Below, one piece after another: positions 33,484 to 41,207 of a stretch of 64,000 nucleotides of DNA. Numbering within the stretch: the first letter of the stretch is position 1; each line of letters begins with the position of its first letter. The translations under genes and the position numbers were made by a program. Under the pieces are notes generated by a model. It had not been told where the DNA came from. It saw only the letters and a list, made by a program, of their open reading frames with translations, and searched no databases. The stretch lies in contig JBDLJC010000015.1 of the NCBI GenBank assembly GCA_039714535.1, forward strand, positions 10,363-74,362, given 5' to 3'. The stretch comes from JAGXFP01 sp039714535. Its GTDB lineage: Bacteria > Desulfobacterota > Desulfobulbia > Desulfobulbales > JAGXFP01.

Positions 33484-33532
33484 TACTAACTTGTTTCGGC
33501 GCATCGTCGCCGCTTATTTCGAGCCGTTATAA
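33484..33532 (+). repeat. attC-like site 2 (weak)
   Basis: Core boxes TACTAAC (33484-33490) and GTTATAA (33526-33532) flank an inner stem CGGCG/CGCCG. The outer arms pair poorly. A CTCGAAA about 20 bp upstream of the left box can pair with TTTCGAG. It lies in the gap between two same-strand genes, where an attC is expected. Confidence 0.4.
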
Positions 33533-33543
33533 GTCAAAAGATA

Positions 33544-34077
33544 ATGCCAGAAATTACGCGCAACAAAGCTATCGAAGCAACTCATATATTAAATGACTTA
33601 ATTGGGGATTTTGTTGTAGCTGTAGTCACACTCAAAGATTATCAAAAACGCTTAGGCGGCAAAGCAGAATGGGCAAATGGTTTAGTTGCCGCAAACAAAA
33701 TGTGCTTGTCATTTATAGTTTTAGGCTTCGACAAATGGATAGAATTTTTTGGTCATTACCATCGTCTGTTTGATGGAGAGTTGCATGCAAATTGCAAAAC
33801 ACTAACAAAAACTTTTCGTAATCGGGGAGTCACAAAATTCAGAAATAAGTGTATTGGGCATGTATTGGACAATAAAACTAAGAAGCCTTTATTCCCTTCA
33901 GATGTTAATCAAAGTTTACAAAAAATCATCGGCGAAGATTTGGGCGCATTTCTTAATTGGGTGCACAATATTGACGGAGATCAATATCCAGAAACAGTAG
34001 CAAGTATAGTCGAAGAAGCACGCAATTATTTAGCTGAAGAATACGACATTCCACACAAGGAAATAATGTCAAAATAA
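33544..34077 (+). CDS. Cassette-encoded protein of unknown function
   Basis: 177 residues, soluble, starting MPEITRNKAIEATHILNDLI. It is alpha-helical in character with FVVAVVTLKDYQKRLGG, FDKWIEFFGHYHRLFDG and a basic segment (TFRNRGVTKFRNKCIGHVLD). The form resembles HEPN/AbiV-like helical proteins found in integron cassettes, but no R-x4-6-H catalytic motif can be assigned with certainty (RNKCIGH is a candidate). The start is 11 bp after attC-like site 2, and its stop touches attC-like site 3. Confidence 0.6.
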   Translation: MPEITRNKAIEATHILNDLIGDFVVAVVTLKDYQKRLGGKAEWANGLVAANKMCLSFIVLGFDKWIEFFGHYHRLFDGELHANCKTLTKTFRNRGVTKFRNKCIGHVLDNKTKKPLFPSDVNQSLQKIIGEDLGAFLNWVHNIDGDQYPETVASIVEEARNYLAEEYDIPHKEIMSK

Positions 34078-34078
34078 C

Positions 34079-34143
34079 TTATAACAACTAGGTGGGGTTC
34101 GACGTCAAAACCTGCGGTTTTGCGCGTCTCACCCAAAACGTTG
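34079..34143 (+). repeat. attC-like site 3, followed by a group II intron
   Basis: TTATAAC (34079-34085) opens the site; CAACTAGGTGGG pairs with the 3' arm CTCACCC...GTTG, and the inner hairpin is CAAAACC-TGC-GGTTTTG. The site ends ...CCAAAACGTTG at 34143, and the intron begins at the next base. Sites 4 and 8 share parts of this sequence. Confidence 0.7.
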
Positions 34144-34842
34144 GTGCGCCAAGCGCAGCTTGGTGCTTCTTATAGGGTGCCTTGCCCAGTATCAAGGTAG
34201 GAAGTCCTTATCGGGTAAAGCTTAACCAGCAGCCCGTACCGAGTGTTGCGCGACTTGCGGAGTCAGAAGCATGACGAACAACAGTCGTGAAGCGTACACA
34301 GGGAACACTGTAGGCCGCAGGGGAGACGTGCCTCCCCTAAGCAATTCAGCCCCGTTAGTGGAATAAATGCAGTTGGCGACGATTTTAACGTGCCGGAAGC
34401 CAGAACGAAGGAATCGTTATGGTGAGATTCTGGAGGGACTGTCGGGGTCCGAGAGCGTGGCATGTAGTGAGAGAAGCATCAGGAACTTGGGAGACCCTTC
34501 CACCTCCTCTATGCATTGGTAGAGGTAAGGCAGATCAACCAAAAGAAGACTGTCTGATGGGTATAACAAAGTGAAGGGAGTCAGATCATTTCATAGTACT
34601 CTGAGACGGTAGGGCCGATCACATGGGGAAGGGAATGACAGTATTGTGTAATCCTCAAAGGAAACTTGTACCGGACATGAAAGGCTGGAGAAGACAAGCA
34701 AACCTCACTGAGGAAGATAACCACGACATCCATAGTAATAGGCTGTTGCACGATGTGAGCAATACTGAGGAGCCTTGTGCGGGAAAACCGCACGCAGGGA
34801 TCTGTGAGAGGGCGGTCGGGCAACTGGCCGTTCTATCTCGAT
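34144..34842 (+). mobile_element. ORF-less group IIC-type intron (ribozyme remnant), 699 nt
   Basis: The element starts GTGCGCC, the GUGYG-type 5' splice site of group II introns. It ends with a 34-nt domain V (34770-34803: GAGCC, stem GTGCGG-GAAAA-CCGCAC, GGGATCT) carrying the catalytic AGC triad, and a domain VI running to CTATCTCGAT at 34842 (AY end). The tail GTGAGAGG...CTCGAT matches class C introns such as that of Oceanobacillus. The strip TTCATAGTACTCTGAGACGG is like the stretch before the ORF of class C introns. No reverse transcriptase frame is present; a short open frame at 34623-34871 is not maturase-like. Class C introns insert after hairpins, and the IIC-attC group targets attC sites, which is exactly where this one lies. 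Mobility would need a maturase in trans. Confidence 0.8.
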
Positions 34843-34867
34843 TACGCCAAAATAAAATTAATACAGT

Positions 34868-35521
34868 ATGAACAAAATTAAATTAATACTCATCATATTG
34901 TCTTCAGTCATAACTGGGATTGTGCTCTTTATATCGGGAATATTAGGCTACTCATATTTCCACTTTAAAGGTTATGAAGATCACAAGAAAATTATTACCT
35001 CAACGGCAATTGAGAAAGAAGAAGTCAAAGAAAGCAATTTAAGTTCAGTGGAGCGCACGACAGAAAAACCTGACTTGAAAAACCCAAAGGACCTATATAC
35101 GGATGATAGTGAATTGACTGGCATCATCAAGAAATTACCTTATGTAGCTAGGGAGTCCATTTGTAATTGTAGTTACTACAAGCGAGCAGAAAGTGGGGGG
35201 CATTACCTTGATGAAATTTTTAATCGTTCATGCGATAAAATAGAAAATCAGAATGCGATTGCAATGATTGATGATAATGTGGCCGTTTTAAGTTTAGATG
35301 AAGTATCTGATGATTTACTTAACTCAACCTGCAATGCTGGCGATACATATAAAGAGGTTTGGAGGGCTGATTATATAACTATTACTCTTGATCTTGTGGT
35401 AGACGGGCCAGGCTACGAGTCTTGCGGACATTATGGGAAAATGTCAGTAAGACTTGGAACTCGTTCAGGTTCAAGTGCAGAATATCAAGTCTTGGAAATA
35501 GCCGGGGGATGTGGATTGTAA
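34868..35521 (+). CDS. Cassette-encoded membrane-anchored protein, unknown
   Basis: 217 residues beginning MNKIKLILIILSSVITGIVL, an N-terminal membrane anchor, followed by a Glu/Lys-rich linker and an extracytoplasmic domain. That domain has six cysteines (CNCSYYKRAESGG; RSCDKIENQ; STCNAGDTYKE; YESCGHYGKMS; GGCGL) that could form disulfides. No family is recognised. It starts 25 bp after the intron end, so the intron sits in the attC between this cassette and the previous one. Low GC and rare codons match the rest of the island. Confidence 0.6.
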   Translation: MNKIKLILIILSSVITGIVLFISGILGYSYFHFKGYEDHKKIITSTAIEKEEVKESNLSSVERTTEKPDLKNPKDLYTDDSELTGIIKKLPYVARESICNCSYYKRAESGGHYLDEIFNRSCDKIENQNAIAMIDDNVAVLSLDEVSDDLLNSTCNAGDTYKEVWRADYITITLDLVVDGPGYESCGHYGKMSVRLGTRSGSSAEYQVLEIAGGCGL

Positions 35522-35533
35522 AAATGATGATCG

Positions 35534-35592
35534 TATTATCAAGGCGGTCGAGTTCAACGGGGTAATATCCGCGTCTCATCCAAAACGATGCT
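35534..35592 (+). repeat. attC-like site 4 with altered cores
   Basis: The right part GCGTCTCATCCAAAACGATG is nearly the same as the right part of site 3 (GCGTCTCACCCAAAACGTTG). The inner hairpin is GG-TAATAT-CC. The core triplets read ATC and GAT in place of AAC and GTT, so both ends changed in step and still pair. Confidence 0.5.
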
Positions 35593-35701
35593 ATCAAAAT
35601 ATGATTGATCTAAAAAACCCTAAACGATAGGTTTTAAAAATTAATTTGACCATTTTGAGATATCCTGCACCACCATTCCCAAACCTAAATTGTTGGGTCT
35701 T

Positions 35702-36130
35702 ATGAAAAAATATCTAGTGCTGATTCTTCTCCCGTTTTATCTCACCGGCTGCATGTTTTATCCAAGGATCGACCATAATCAGCAGGCAAAATGTGAATTG
35801 GTTACGAAAAAATTAACGATAGACTGTATTGATACTACTCCCGTGAATGTCGGATCAGTGGTGAATAACTCTGAGGAACTTGTTGCAATATTAGCAGGAC
35901 TTGCCGCAATTAGTGCGGCAACAGCTATTGTTTCCGGCTCGATTGTGATTACCGGTAATGCCATTAATTGGCTCGAACAAGAGGGAACCTGTGATGATGG
36001 CGTTATTAAGGAAGCTATCAATGATCTATCTGATTCATTACTTTCAATTGGCGGCTGGTTTGTGAAATCCAAGGATGAAATATTGGATTGGATCAACATT
36101 AATAAAGATGAAACAAAGTTAAATACCTAG
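35702..36130 (+). CDS. Cassette-encoded lipoprotein, unknown
   Basis: 142 residues from ATG 35702. MKKYLVLILLPFYLTGCMFY is a lipoprotein signal with lipobox LTGC, so the mature protein starts at Cys17. A second hydrophobic stretch (ELVAILAGLAAISAATAIVSGSIVITGNAI) lies in the middle and may span or dip into a membrane. The C-terminus is amphipathic (LLSIGGWFVKSKDEILDWIN). No family is recognised. Confidence 0.65.
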   Translation: MKKYLVLILLPFYLTGCMFYPRIDHNQQAKCELVTKKLTIDCIDTTPVNVGSVVNNSEELVAILAGLAAISAATAIVSGSIVITGNAINWLEQEGTCDDGVIKEAINDLSDSLLSIGGWFVKSKDEILDWININKDETKLNT

Positions 36131-36146
36131 AGGAAAACCAGCAAAT

Positions 36147-36214
36147 TTATCAAACGGAGCGCTGACAAACACGTCGATTGGGGCGCTCGTCGGCTCGTGC
36201 CTATTACGATGATG
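36147..36214 (+). repeat. attC-like site 5 (weak)
   Basis: GAGCGC (left) pairs with GCGCTC (right). The outer boxes read TATC and GATG as in site 4. Pairing outside the inner stem is poor. Listed because it fills the gap between two cassettes. Confidence 0.3.
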
Positions 36215-36251
36215 TTATAATATAAAACAGGAAGTTATTGGCCTCTAATTT

Positions 36252-36725
36252 ATGGAAATCAACCCTGCCCATATCTCCCCATGCGGGCTGTATTGTGGAG
36301 TCTGTGGTGTCTATCAGGCGACACAAGATAGAAACCAGAAGTTCCTGAAGGTACTTTTAAAAATGTATAAGGCAAGCCTCTCCGGCGCCGATCATCTTAC
36401 GACGGAAGACTTGCTTTGTGATGGATGCCGGTCTGAGAGGAGATCATTTTTTTGCAGAACTTGCTCAATAAGGGATTGTTCTAACGAGAAAAAAATCTCA
36501 GGCTGTCATGAGTGCAATCGCTTCCCATGTGAACACATAAAAAATTTTCTTGTCCCTACCGGCAAGAAAGTAATTTTGCGGTCCATACCCTATCGGCGAA
36601 GGAATGGGACACGCAAATGGATAGAAGATGAAGAGGCGAGGTATCTTTGCCCAGGATGCAATAATAAATTATTTCGCGGGGCAAAGCACTGTGGTGAATG
36701 CAGGAAACCAGTCAGTCTTGACTGA
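36252..36725 (+). CDS. DUF3795-type cysteine-rich protein
   Basis: 157 residues beginning ISPCGLYCGVCGVYQATQDR, the DUF3795 opening, followed by LLCDGCRSERRSFFCRTC, SIRDCSNEKKISGCHECNRF and PCEHIKNF. The C-terminus adds a zinc-ribbon pair (YLCPGCNNKLFRGAKHCGEC). At least fifteen cysteines suggest binding of several metals. The function of the family is unknown; it is common in anaerobes and archaea. It is soluble, with no signal peptide. Confidence 0.75.
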   Translation: MEINPAHISPCGLYCGVCGVYQATQDRNQKFLKVLLKMYKASLSGADHLTTEDLLCDGCRSERRSFFCRTCSIRDCSNEKKISGCHECNRFPCEHIKNFLVPTGKKVILRSIPYRRRNGTRKWIEDEEARYLCPGCNNKLFRGAKHCGECRKPVSLD

Positions 36726-36745
36726 TTTGTCTAATAAGGACCAAG

Positions 36746-36810
36746 GCATAACTGCTAAGTCGTCCTTGGTGCCTGTTGCGCGCAGCCGAGCCAAATTTGA
36801 AACGTTCTTG
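36746..36810 (+). repeat. attC-like site 6
   Basis: GCATAAC (36746-36752) and GTTCTTG (36804-36810) are the core boxes. GGTGCCTG and CAGCCGAGCC form the inner arms around TTGCGCG. Spacing is right for an attC; arm pairing is imperfect. Confidence 0.45.
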
Positions 36811-36825
36811 CTATTAAAAAAATAA

Positions 36826-37388
36826 ATGAAAATCGCGCTTCTAAGACACGGAAAACCTAAATTGCCCAGCAATAAGCGGCTCACGGGGCGTGGGTATAAA
36901 AAGTGGTTGGATACATTAACAGGAATGGACTGGCGAGCCATGCCCAACCGCCCCCGGAACTTTTTGCAAGAATAGAGGACTATAAATCTATTGTTTGCAG
37001 CGATCTTCCCCGATCCATCGAATCTGCCGACCTTCTATCCCTCAACAAGAATAGGATAATCGATAAATTATTTAGGGAAGCCGAGCTGCCTGCATGGAAT
37101 CATTCTGGAATTAGATTGCCTCCCGTTTTATGGACAGCATTTTTAAGAACACTATGGTTTACGGGCTACTCATCAGGCTGTGCATCAATGGCAGAAACAA
37201 AATCCAGGGCCGCACAGGCGGCGCAAGCGCTCAGCGAAATGGCTGAAAAGAACCGTTCTGTTATATTTGTCGGGCACGGTTTTCTTAACCGCTACATAGC
37301 AAAAGAGTTGTTGGCAGATGGGTGGTGCGGCCCAAGCAGCCCTTTAAGCGGCTATTGGTCATTAAGTAATTATACCAAGAGGCACTAA
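36826..37388 (+). pseudogene. Histidine phosphatase family protein, frameshifted
   Basis: ATG 36826 opens MKIALLRHGKPKLPSNKRLT with the catalytic RHG, then the frame runs into a stop at 36973. The rest of the domain continues in another frame from about 36914: INRNGLASHAQPPPELFARI, DYKSIVCSDLPRSIESADLL and VIFVGHGFLNRYIAKELL with the second catalytic His. One base lost near 36913-36916 explains this. It could be a real inactivating mutation, a sequencing error or, less likely, programmed frameshifting. The two halves together make a complete phosphoglycerate-mutase-like domain of about 187 residues. Confidence 0.7.
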
Positions 37389-37515
37389 GCAAGGGTTAAA
37401 CAGGCAGTCAGGACTGAGGGCAAGGTCAACCTGGCCGGGTGAACGCATGGGGGCTGATGGATTTATGGGGCCTTTTACTAAGAATAATTTTTAAGAAAAA
37501 ACAAAACACATAATA

Positions 37516-38202
37516 ATGGCATTCACGCTATCTGAAGTCGTCCCTTGGGGGCGTTCATATGATGAATATATTGCAATGTTCTCTCTGTCTTCTAAGGAAT
37601 TGAGGCGGAAGATTTTAGGTTGTTCCGATGGGCCAGCCAGTTTTAACAGTATCCTCACCGCCAATGGAGACTCTATCATCTCTGTTGATCCTATTTATGC
37701 ATTTTCGACAGGGAAAATTAAAAAGAGAATAGACGAGACGTATACTGAAGTGCTCGAGCAAACACGAAAAAACAAAAGTGAATTTGTCTGGGGAAATATC
37801 TCCTCTGTGGAGGAATTGGGCCGAATTCGCATGTCAGCCATGGCGGAGTTTTTAAAGGACTTTGACAAGGGCAAATCTGAAGGCAGGTATACAACGGGAA
37901 GTCTGCCCAGGCTTATTTTTAAAGACAAAGAGTTTGATCTGGCCCTGTGTTCGCATTTTCTGTTCCTCTATAGTGGCCAGCTGTCCGAAAAATTTCATCT
38001 TGATTCAATCAAAGAATTATGCCGCGTGGCCTCACAGGTTAGAATTTTTCCATTATTAGAGCTTGGCGCAAAAAAATCGCGACATGTTGAATCAGTAATT
38101 TCAAAATTGAAAAAAGAAAACTATCAAATTCATATCAAAAAAGTAGCATATGAATTTCAAAAAGGCGGTAATGAAATGATGATCATTGAAGCCAGCCAGT
38201 AA
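37516..38202 (+). CDS. SAM-dependent methyltransferase-like protein
   Basis: 228 residues beginning MAFTLSEVVPWGRSYDEYIA. After ILGCSDGPASFNSILTANGD and ISVDPIYAFS, a Rossmann-like SAM-binding start, comes FDLALCSHFLFLYSGQLSEK and SIKELCRVASQVRIFPLLEL, the usual end of the class I methyltransferase core. A group of such uncharacterised proteins exists in cyanobacteria and Proteobacteria. The glycine-rich motif I is degenerate (GCSDGPASF), so activity is not certain. The 127 bp before it have no clear attC. Confidence 0.7.
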   Translation: MAFTLSEVVPWGRSYDEYIAMFSLSSKELRRKILGCSDGPASFNSILTANGDSIISVDPIYAFSTGKIKKRIDETYTEVLEQTRKNKSEFVWGNISSVEELGRIRMSAMAEFLKDFDKGKSEGRYTTGSLPRLIFKDKEFDLALCSHFLFLYSGQLSEKFHLDSIKELCRVASQVRIFPLLELGAKKSRHVESVISKLKKENYQIHIKKVAYEFQKGGNEMMIIEASQ

Positions 38203-38260
38203 AATGCTTAAGTACGACGGTCAGGCCTGCGGTCTGTCTGGTTTCAGCTAAATCGTTGCG
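38203..38260 (+). repeat. attC-like site 8, right end of the array
   Basis: TCAGGCCTGCGGTCTG parallels the inner hairpin of site 3, and CAGCTAAATCGTTGCG parallels its right end. It is followed by genes of chromosomal type, so the array appears to end here. Confidence 0.55.
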
Positions 38261-38292
38261 CAGACTAAAAATGTGTGAAGACAAAGGATTTT

Positions 38293-39600
38293 ATGATTAA
38301 ACATGTCAGGTGGTTAGCTAAAGAAGTTGAGGAGTGGTGCGCGGAAGGGATTGTCACCAGGGAGCAAGCCGTAGCCATCAAGGGACGTTACCCTGTTGTG
38401 GAGCCGGCCCATGCCTGGGGACGAGTTGTTTTTTTCAGCCTTGGAGCTATTCTATTCGGGTTGGGAGTTATTCTCCTGTTTGCCTATAACTGGGATGGGT
38501 TGCATAAATTCGTTAAACTCGGGATTGTTTTTTCCGCCCTTCTGGCTGCCCATGGTAGCGGGTTTTGGCTTTGTCGATCGCAGGGCAACAACCGGCCGGT
38601 GGGGGAAGGTCTGCATGTTCTGGGAACTGTCTTGTTTGGTGCAGGTATCTGGCTGGTCGCTCAGATCTATCATATCAACGAGCATTATCCCAACGGCATT
38701 TTTTTCTGGTCCCTTGGCGCACTTGCCATGGCCTGGGCATTACCTTCCACCCCGCAGGGAGTAGCGGCGTCGTTTTTGCTCGCTTTATGGGGTGGTCTGG
38801 AGGTTTTTGGCTTTCGCCAGATGAATCATCTGGCCCCGATATTCATCATCGTTGGTCTCTTGCCTTTGGCGTGGCGTCAAAGATCACGGGTTTTCCTGGG
38901 GGCGGGGGTTGCCGCCATGCTTGTCACTGTGGCCTTTAACTGCGGCAGGCTGGATGACGATCTTCTCATCCCGGTATTCATCTTCCTTGCCAACGGTCTT
39001 ATCGGTGTCTCAATTCTGGCCGGACGGACATCCTTTCCCGAAAGTCGCCGAATCCTCTCTTTCTTCGGCAGTCTGATTTATATCATTGTGCTTTACAGTC
39101 TTACCTATAAAGGGGTAATCAGGCACATAGATTATAGACTTGATACCAGCGCCGCGATTCTTTACATGTCTCTGAGCGGTTTTTTGGCAATATCCAGTTG
39201 GATTATGGTGTTTTTTCTCTCGGCAGTGCGCAAGACGGAAGATATTAGGCAGATTCTGCGGCCTGAGCATTTTGGCCAGATCATTACCATGCTCTTGGTG
39301 TTGGGGTTGGGATTTGGGGACTACCGGGGTGGCTGGGGTTGGGGCGGGGCTACTATGTTTAATCTGCTCTTTCTCTTCCATTCAGTGATGCTGATTATCC
39401 ACGGCTGTCGGGAGGTGAGCCTCAAACAAACTACCTTCGGTTGTCTACTGTTTTCGATTCTGGCCATTTCCAGGTATGTGGATCTTTTCGGCAGTTTAAT
39501 TGCCAGATCAATGGTTTTCTTCATTGTAGGTGGAGGCATTTTTGCCACCGGTTTCTTTTACACTCAATCCAAAAAACAGGGACTGGAGGACAAACGATGA
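38293..39600 (+). CDS. DUF2157 multi-pass membrane protein
   Basis: 435 residues from ATG 38293, chosen for AAAGGA five bases upstream (an in-frame GTG at 38275 lies earlier). The N-terminal WCAEGIVTREQAVAIKGRYP is the DUF2157 soluble start; about twelve hydrophobic segments follow. The stop codon overlaps the start of the next gene by four bases (ATGA). DUF2157 proteins are regularly paired with a GDYXXLXYEI protein, as here. The function is unknown. Confidence 0.85.
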   Translation: MIKHVRWLAKEVEEWCAEGIVTREQAVAIKGRYPVVEPAHAWGRVVFFSLGAILFGLGVILLFAYNWDGLHKFVKLGIVFSALLAAHGSGFWLCRSQGNNRPVGEGLHVLGTVLFGAGIWLVAQIYHINEHYPNGIFFWSLGALAMAWALPSTPQGVAASFLLALWGGLEVFGFRQMNHLAPIFIIVGLLPLAWRQRSRVFLGAGVAAMLVTVAFNCGRLDDDLLIPVFIFLANGLIGVSILAGRTSFPESRRILSFFGSLIYIIVLYSLTYKGVIRHIDYRLDTSAAILYMSLSGFLAISSWIMVFFLSAVRKTEDIRQILRPEHFGQIITMLLVLGLGFGDYRGGWGWGGATMFNLLFLFHSVMLIIHGCREVSLKQTTFGCLLFSILAISRYVDLFGSLIARSMVFFIVGGGIFATGFFYTQSKKQGLEDKR

Positions 39601-40613
39601 GAAGAAAATTCGTTATCCTTGCCATTGGCCTGCAAGTTGTGCTCCTGGCCGCAATGGCCCTGGAACGGGAATATATCGTGCGCTACGGAACTGAAGTTTA
39701 TCTGCGCACCGCGCCTATTGATCCCAGGGATATTTTTCGTGGTGATTATGTAAGGCTAAACTACGAAATCTCGCAAGTTCCCATGCGTAAGGCCCAAGGT
39801 TCTCTCGCCGATAATGAAACTGAAAAGCCAAAAGACAGCAAGCTTTATAGCGTTGTTGCTCCCGGGGAAGGTGGTGTCTCGGAGCTACAGTACATCACCG
39901 ACAGCAAACCTGATGACGGTTTGTTTCTCAAGGGCAGGCTCAGCCATAGATGGCGGCCAAAAGTGACCAGCCACAAGGCCTTGAATGTTAAATACGGGAT
40001 CGAGGCCTATTTTGTCGAACAGGGCAAAGGTCTTGAGATGGAAAAAAAACGCGGCAATCGCACAGGGATTCAAGTTCCCCTTGAGATGAAGATTGCCCTG
40101 GGTGGTAACGGCACTGCGGTGATCAAGGGGCATCGTTGGAGTAAACTGGGCATGGGCTTGAAGGTCTTACGACAAGGTCGGCAAAGAAATCAGAAAGATG
40201 GGCCCTTGAGCGGCAAACTTGAGTTAACCCTGCAAAATGTTTCTAACGAGGAACTGGCAATTGTCAATCTGCCAGATGCCTGCTCATTTTCTCTGGAACC
40301 CGTGAGTCAAACAGATGAAATGCTATCCTTGGCCAATAATCCCTGCCAGGATCTAGTTGTTTCTGAGCAACATATAATCGTATTGGCGCCTAAGGGCCGG
40401 AAAACCTGGAAGCTCGATTTCTCCGAGCCCAGATGGCATGTTAGCCAAAAAGACAAGGTCGTGGAGACTGGCAGCTTACCATGGGGCAACCGCTTCAGGC
40501 TGGTCTACCGTCCGCCTTCCCGCAGTGAAGCACGCCACCTTGTGCAACCGGATCTTATCTGGCACGGTTATCTTCCTTCCCGTGCCTTTCATGGCCGGGG
40601 TCGGGTGGATTGA
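39597..40613 (+). CDS. GDYXXLXYEI domain protein
   Basis: 338 residues, coupled to the DUF2157 gene by a 4-bp overlap. The N-terminal hydrophobic anchor (FVILAIGLQVVLLAAMALER) is followed by the name-giving motif IFRGDYVRLNYEIS and then GVSELQYITDSKPDDGLFLK and VKYGIEAYFVEQGKGLEME. Standard GDYXXLXYEI proteins are about 180 residues; this one carries a further extracytoplasmic part of about 150 residues (LELTLQNVSNEELAIVNLPD), so it is unusually long. The function of the pair is unknown. Confidence 0.85.
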   Translation: MRRKFVILAIGLQVVLLAAMALEREYIVRYGTEVYLRTAPIDPRDIFRGDYVRLNYEISQVPMRKAQGSLADNETEKPKDSKLYSVVAPGEGGVSELQYITDSKPDDGLFLKGRLSHRWRPKVTSHKALNVKYGIEAYFVEQGKGLEMEKKRGNRTGIQVPLEMKIALGGNGTAVIKGHRWSKLGMGLKVLRQGRQRNQKDGPLSGKLELTLQNVSNEELAIVNLPDACSFSLEPVSQTDEMLSLANNPCQDLVVSEQHIIVLAPKGRKTWKLDFSEPRWHVSQKDKVVETGSLPWGNRFRLVYRPPSRSEARHLVQPDLIWHGYLPSRAFHGRGRVD

Positions 40614-40761
40614 ATGAAATAGTTTTTTCTGTTGATTGGTCTGGCGAATTGGCAAACAGGGCGTCCGGGGAGAAAGTGGGGGAGTTGGTTGCGCTGCACA
40701 CGCGATAAACTTTAGGAGCGCACTACTCAGATTTAGGTCGCGAGTTCATCAACCTTGATGG

Positions 40762-40977
40762 TTATATCTGGTCCAGATATGTATTGATTTCTGTTTCGAT
40801 CTGCGCTTCGACCTCATCTCCTAAAAAATGGACGGAAACCACGTCTTTTAGCAGGCAGGTCCCGACGCTGCATTTAATGCAGCCGATTTCGTGTCTGTCG
40901 AGGATCTCACCAATCATCGGGTGCTCTTTAAGCACCTCTATGATTGGTTTTTCGCCGATGTCATTCTTTAGTTTCAT
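40762..40977 (-). CDS. DUF1858-like small protein
   Basis: 71 residues. KPIIEVLKEHPMIGEILDRH, EIGCIKCSVGTCLLKDVVSV and VEAQIETEINTYLDQI match the DUF1858 or ScdA N-terminal type: a helical domain with a conserved Cys cluster (C-x2-C and a third Cys). Such proteins are common in anaerobes near redox enzymes. It is divergent from torD, with a 230-bp gap that contains a short inverted pair (CCGGA with TCCGG) but no gene. Confidence 0.75.
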   Translation of the reverse strand: MKLKNDIGEKPIIEVLKEHPMIGEILDRHEIGCIKCSVGTCLLKDVVSVHFLGDEVEAQIETEINTYLDQI

Positions 40978-41207
40978 CGCCTCTCCTCTTTCGTGCTCCA
41001 GTATTCCACAACATTATCAGATAATCTTAAGCTTAGCCGCAACCGCACCTGCTATTATATTAAGATAGCCTCATTTTTAAACAGTGACTTTCAATTAAAA
41101 AAAATGTAAGAATCCGAAATATTGCATTTTGGTTCGAAACAACCGGGAGCCGGAGTCGCTGTCTAATTCCGGTGTAACACCATATCCTTTTTTTAGAGTG
41201 ATTAGCC

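Larger units (their letters stand above)
30604..38260 (+). mobile_element. Integron-like gene cassette array without integrase (probable CALIN)
   Basis: Eight consecutive + strand genes, mostly short, without known homologues or of accessory type, and AT-richer than both flanks. Between them lie imperfect palindromes of 50-90 bp that start with an AAC-type core and end with a GTT-type core (best at 32988, 34079 and 38203). Several share the string GCGTCTCA-CCAAAACG or CCTGCGG. This is the layout of attC-separated cassettes. No tyrosine recombinase or attI is visible. An attC-borne group IIC intron adds support. The frameshifted phosphatase is the only member without a recognisable attC at its 3' end. 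Confidence 0.65.

Noticed and set aside
34623..34871. 82-codon frame within the intron as a gene
   Set aside because: It covers domains IV to VI of the intron, so its sequence is set by RNA structure; no reverse transcriptase or maturase motif is present.
37389..37515. attC site after the frameshifted phosphatase
   Set aside because: No pair of AAC/GTT cores with matching arms could be found.
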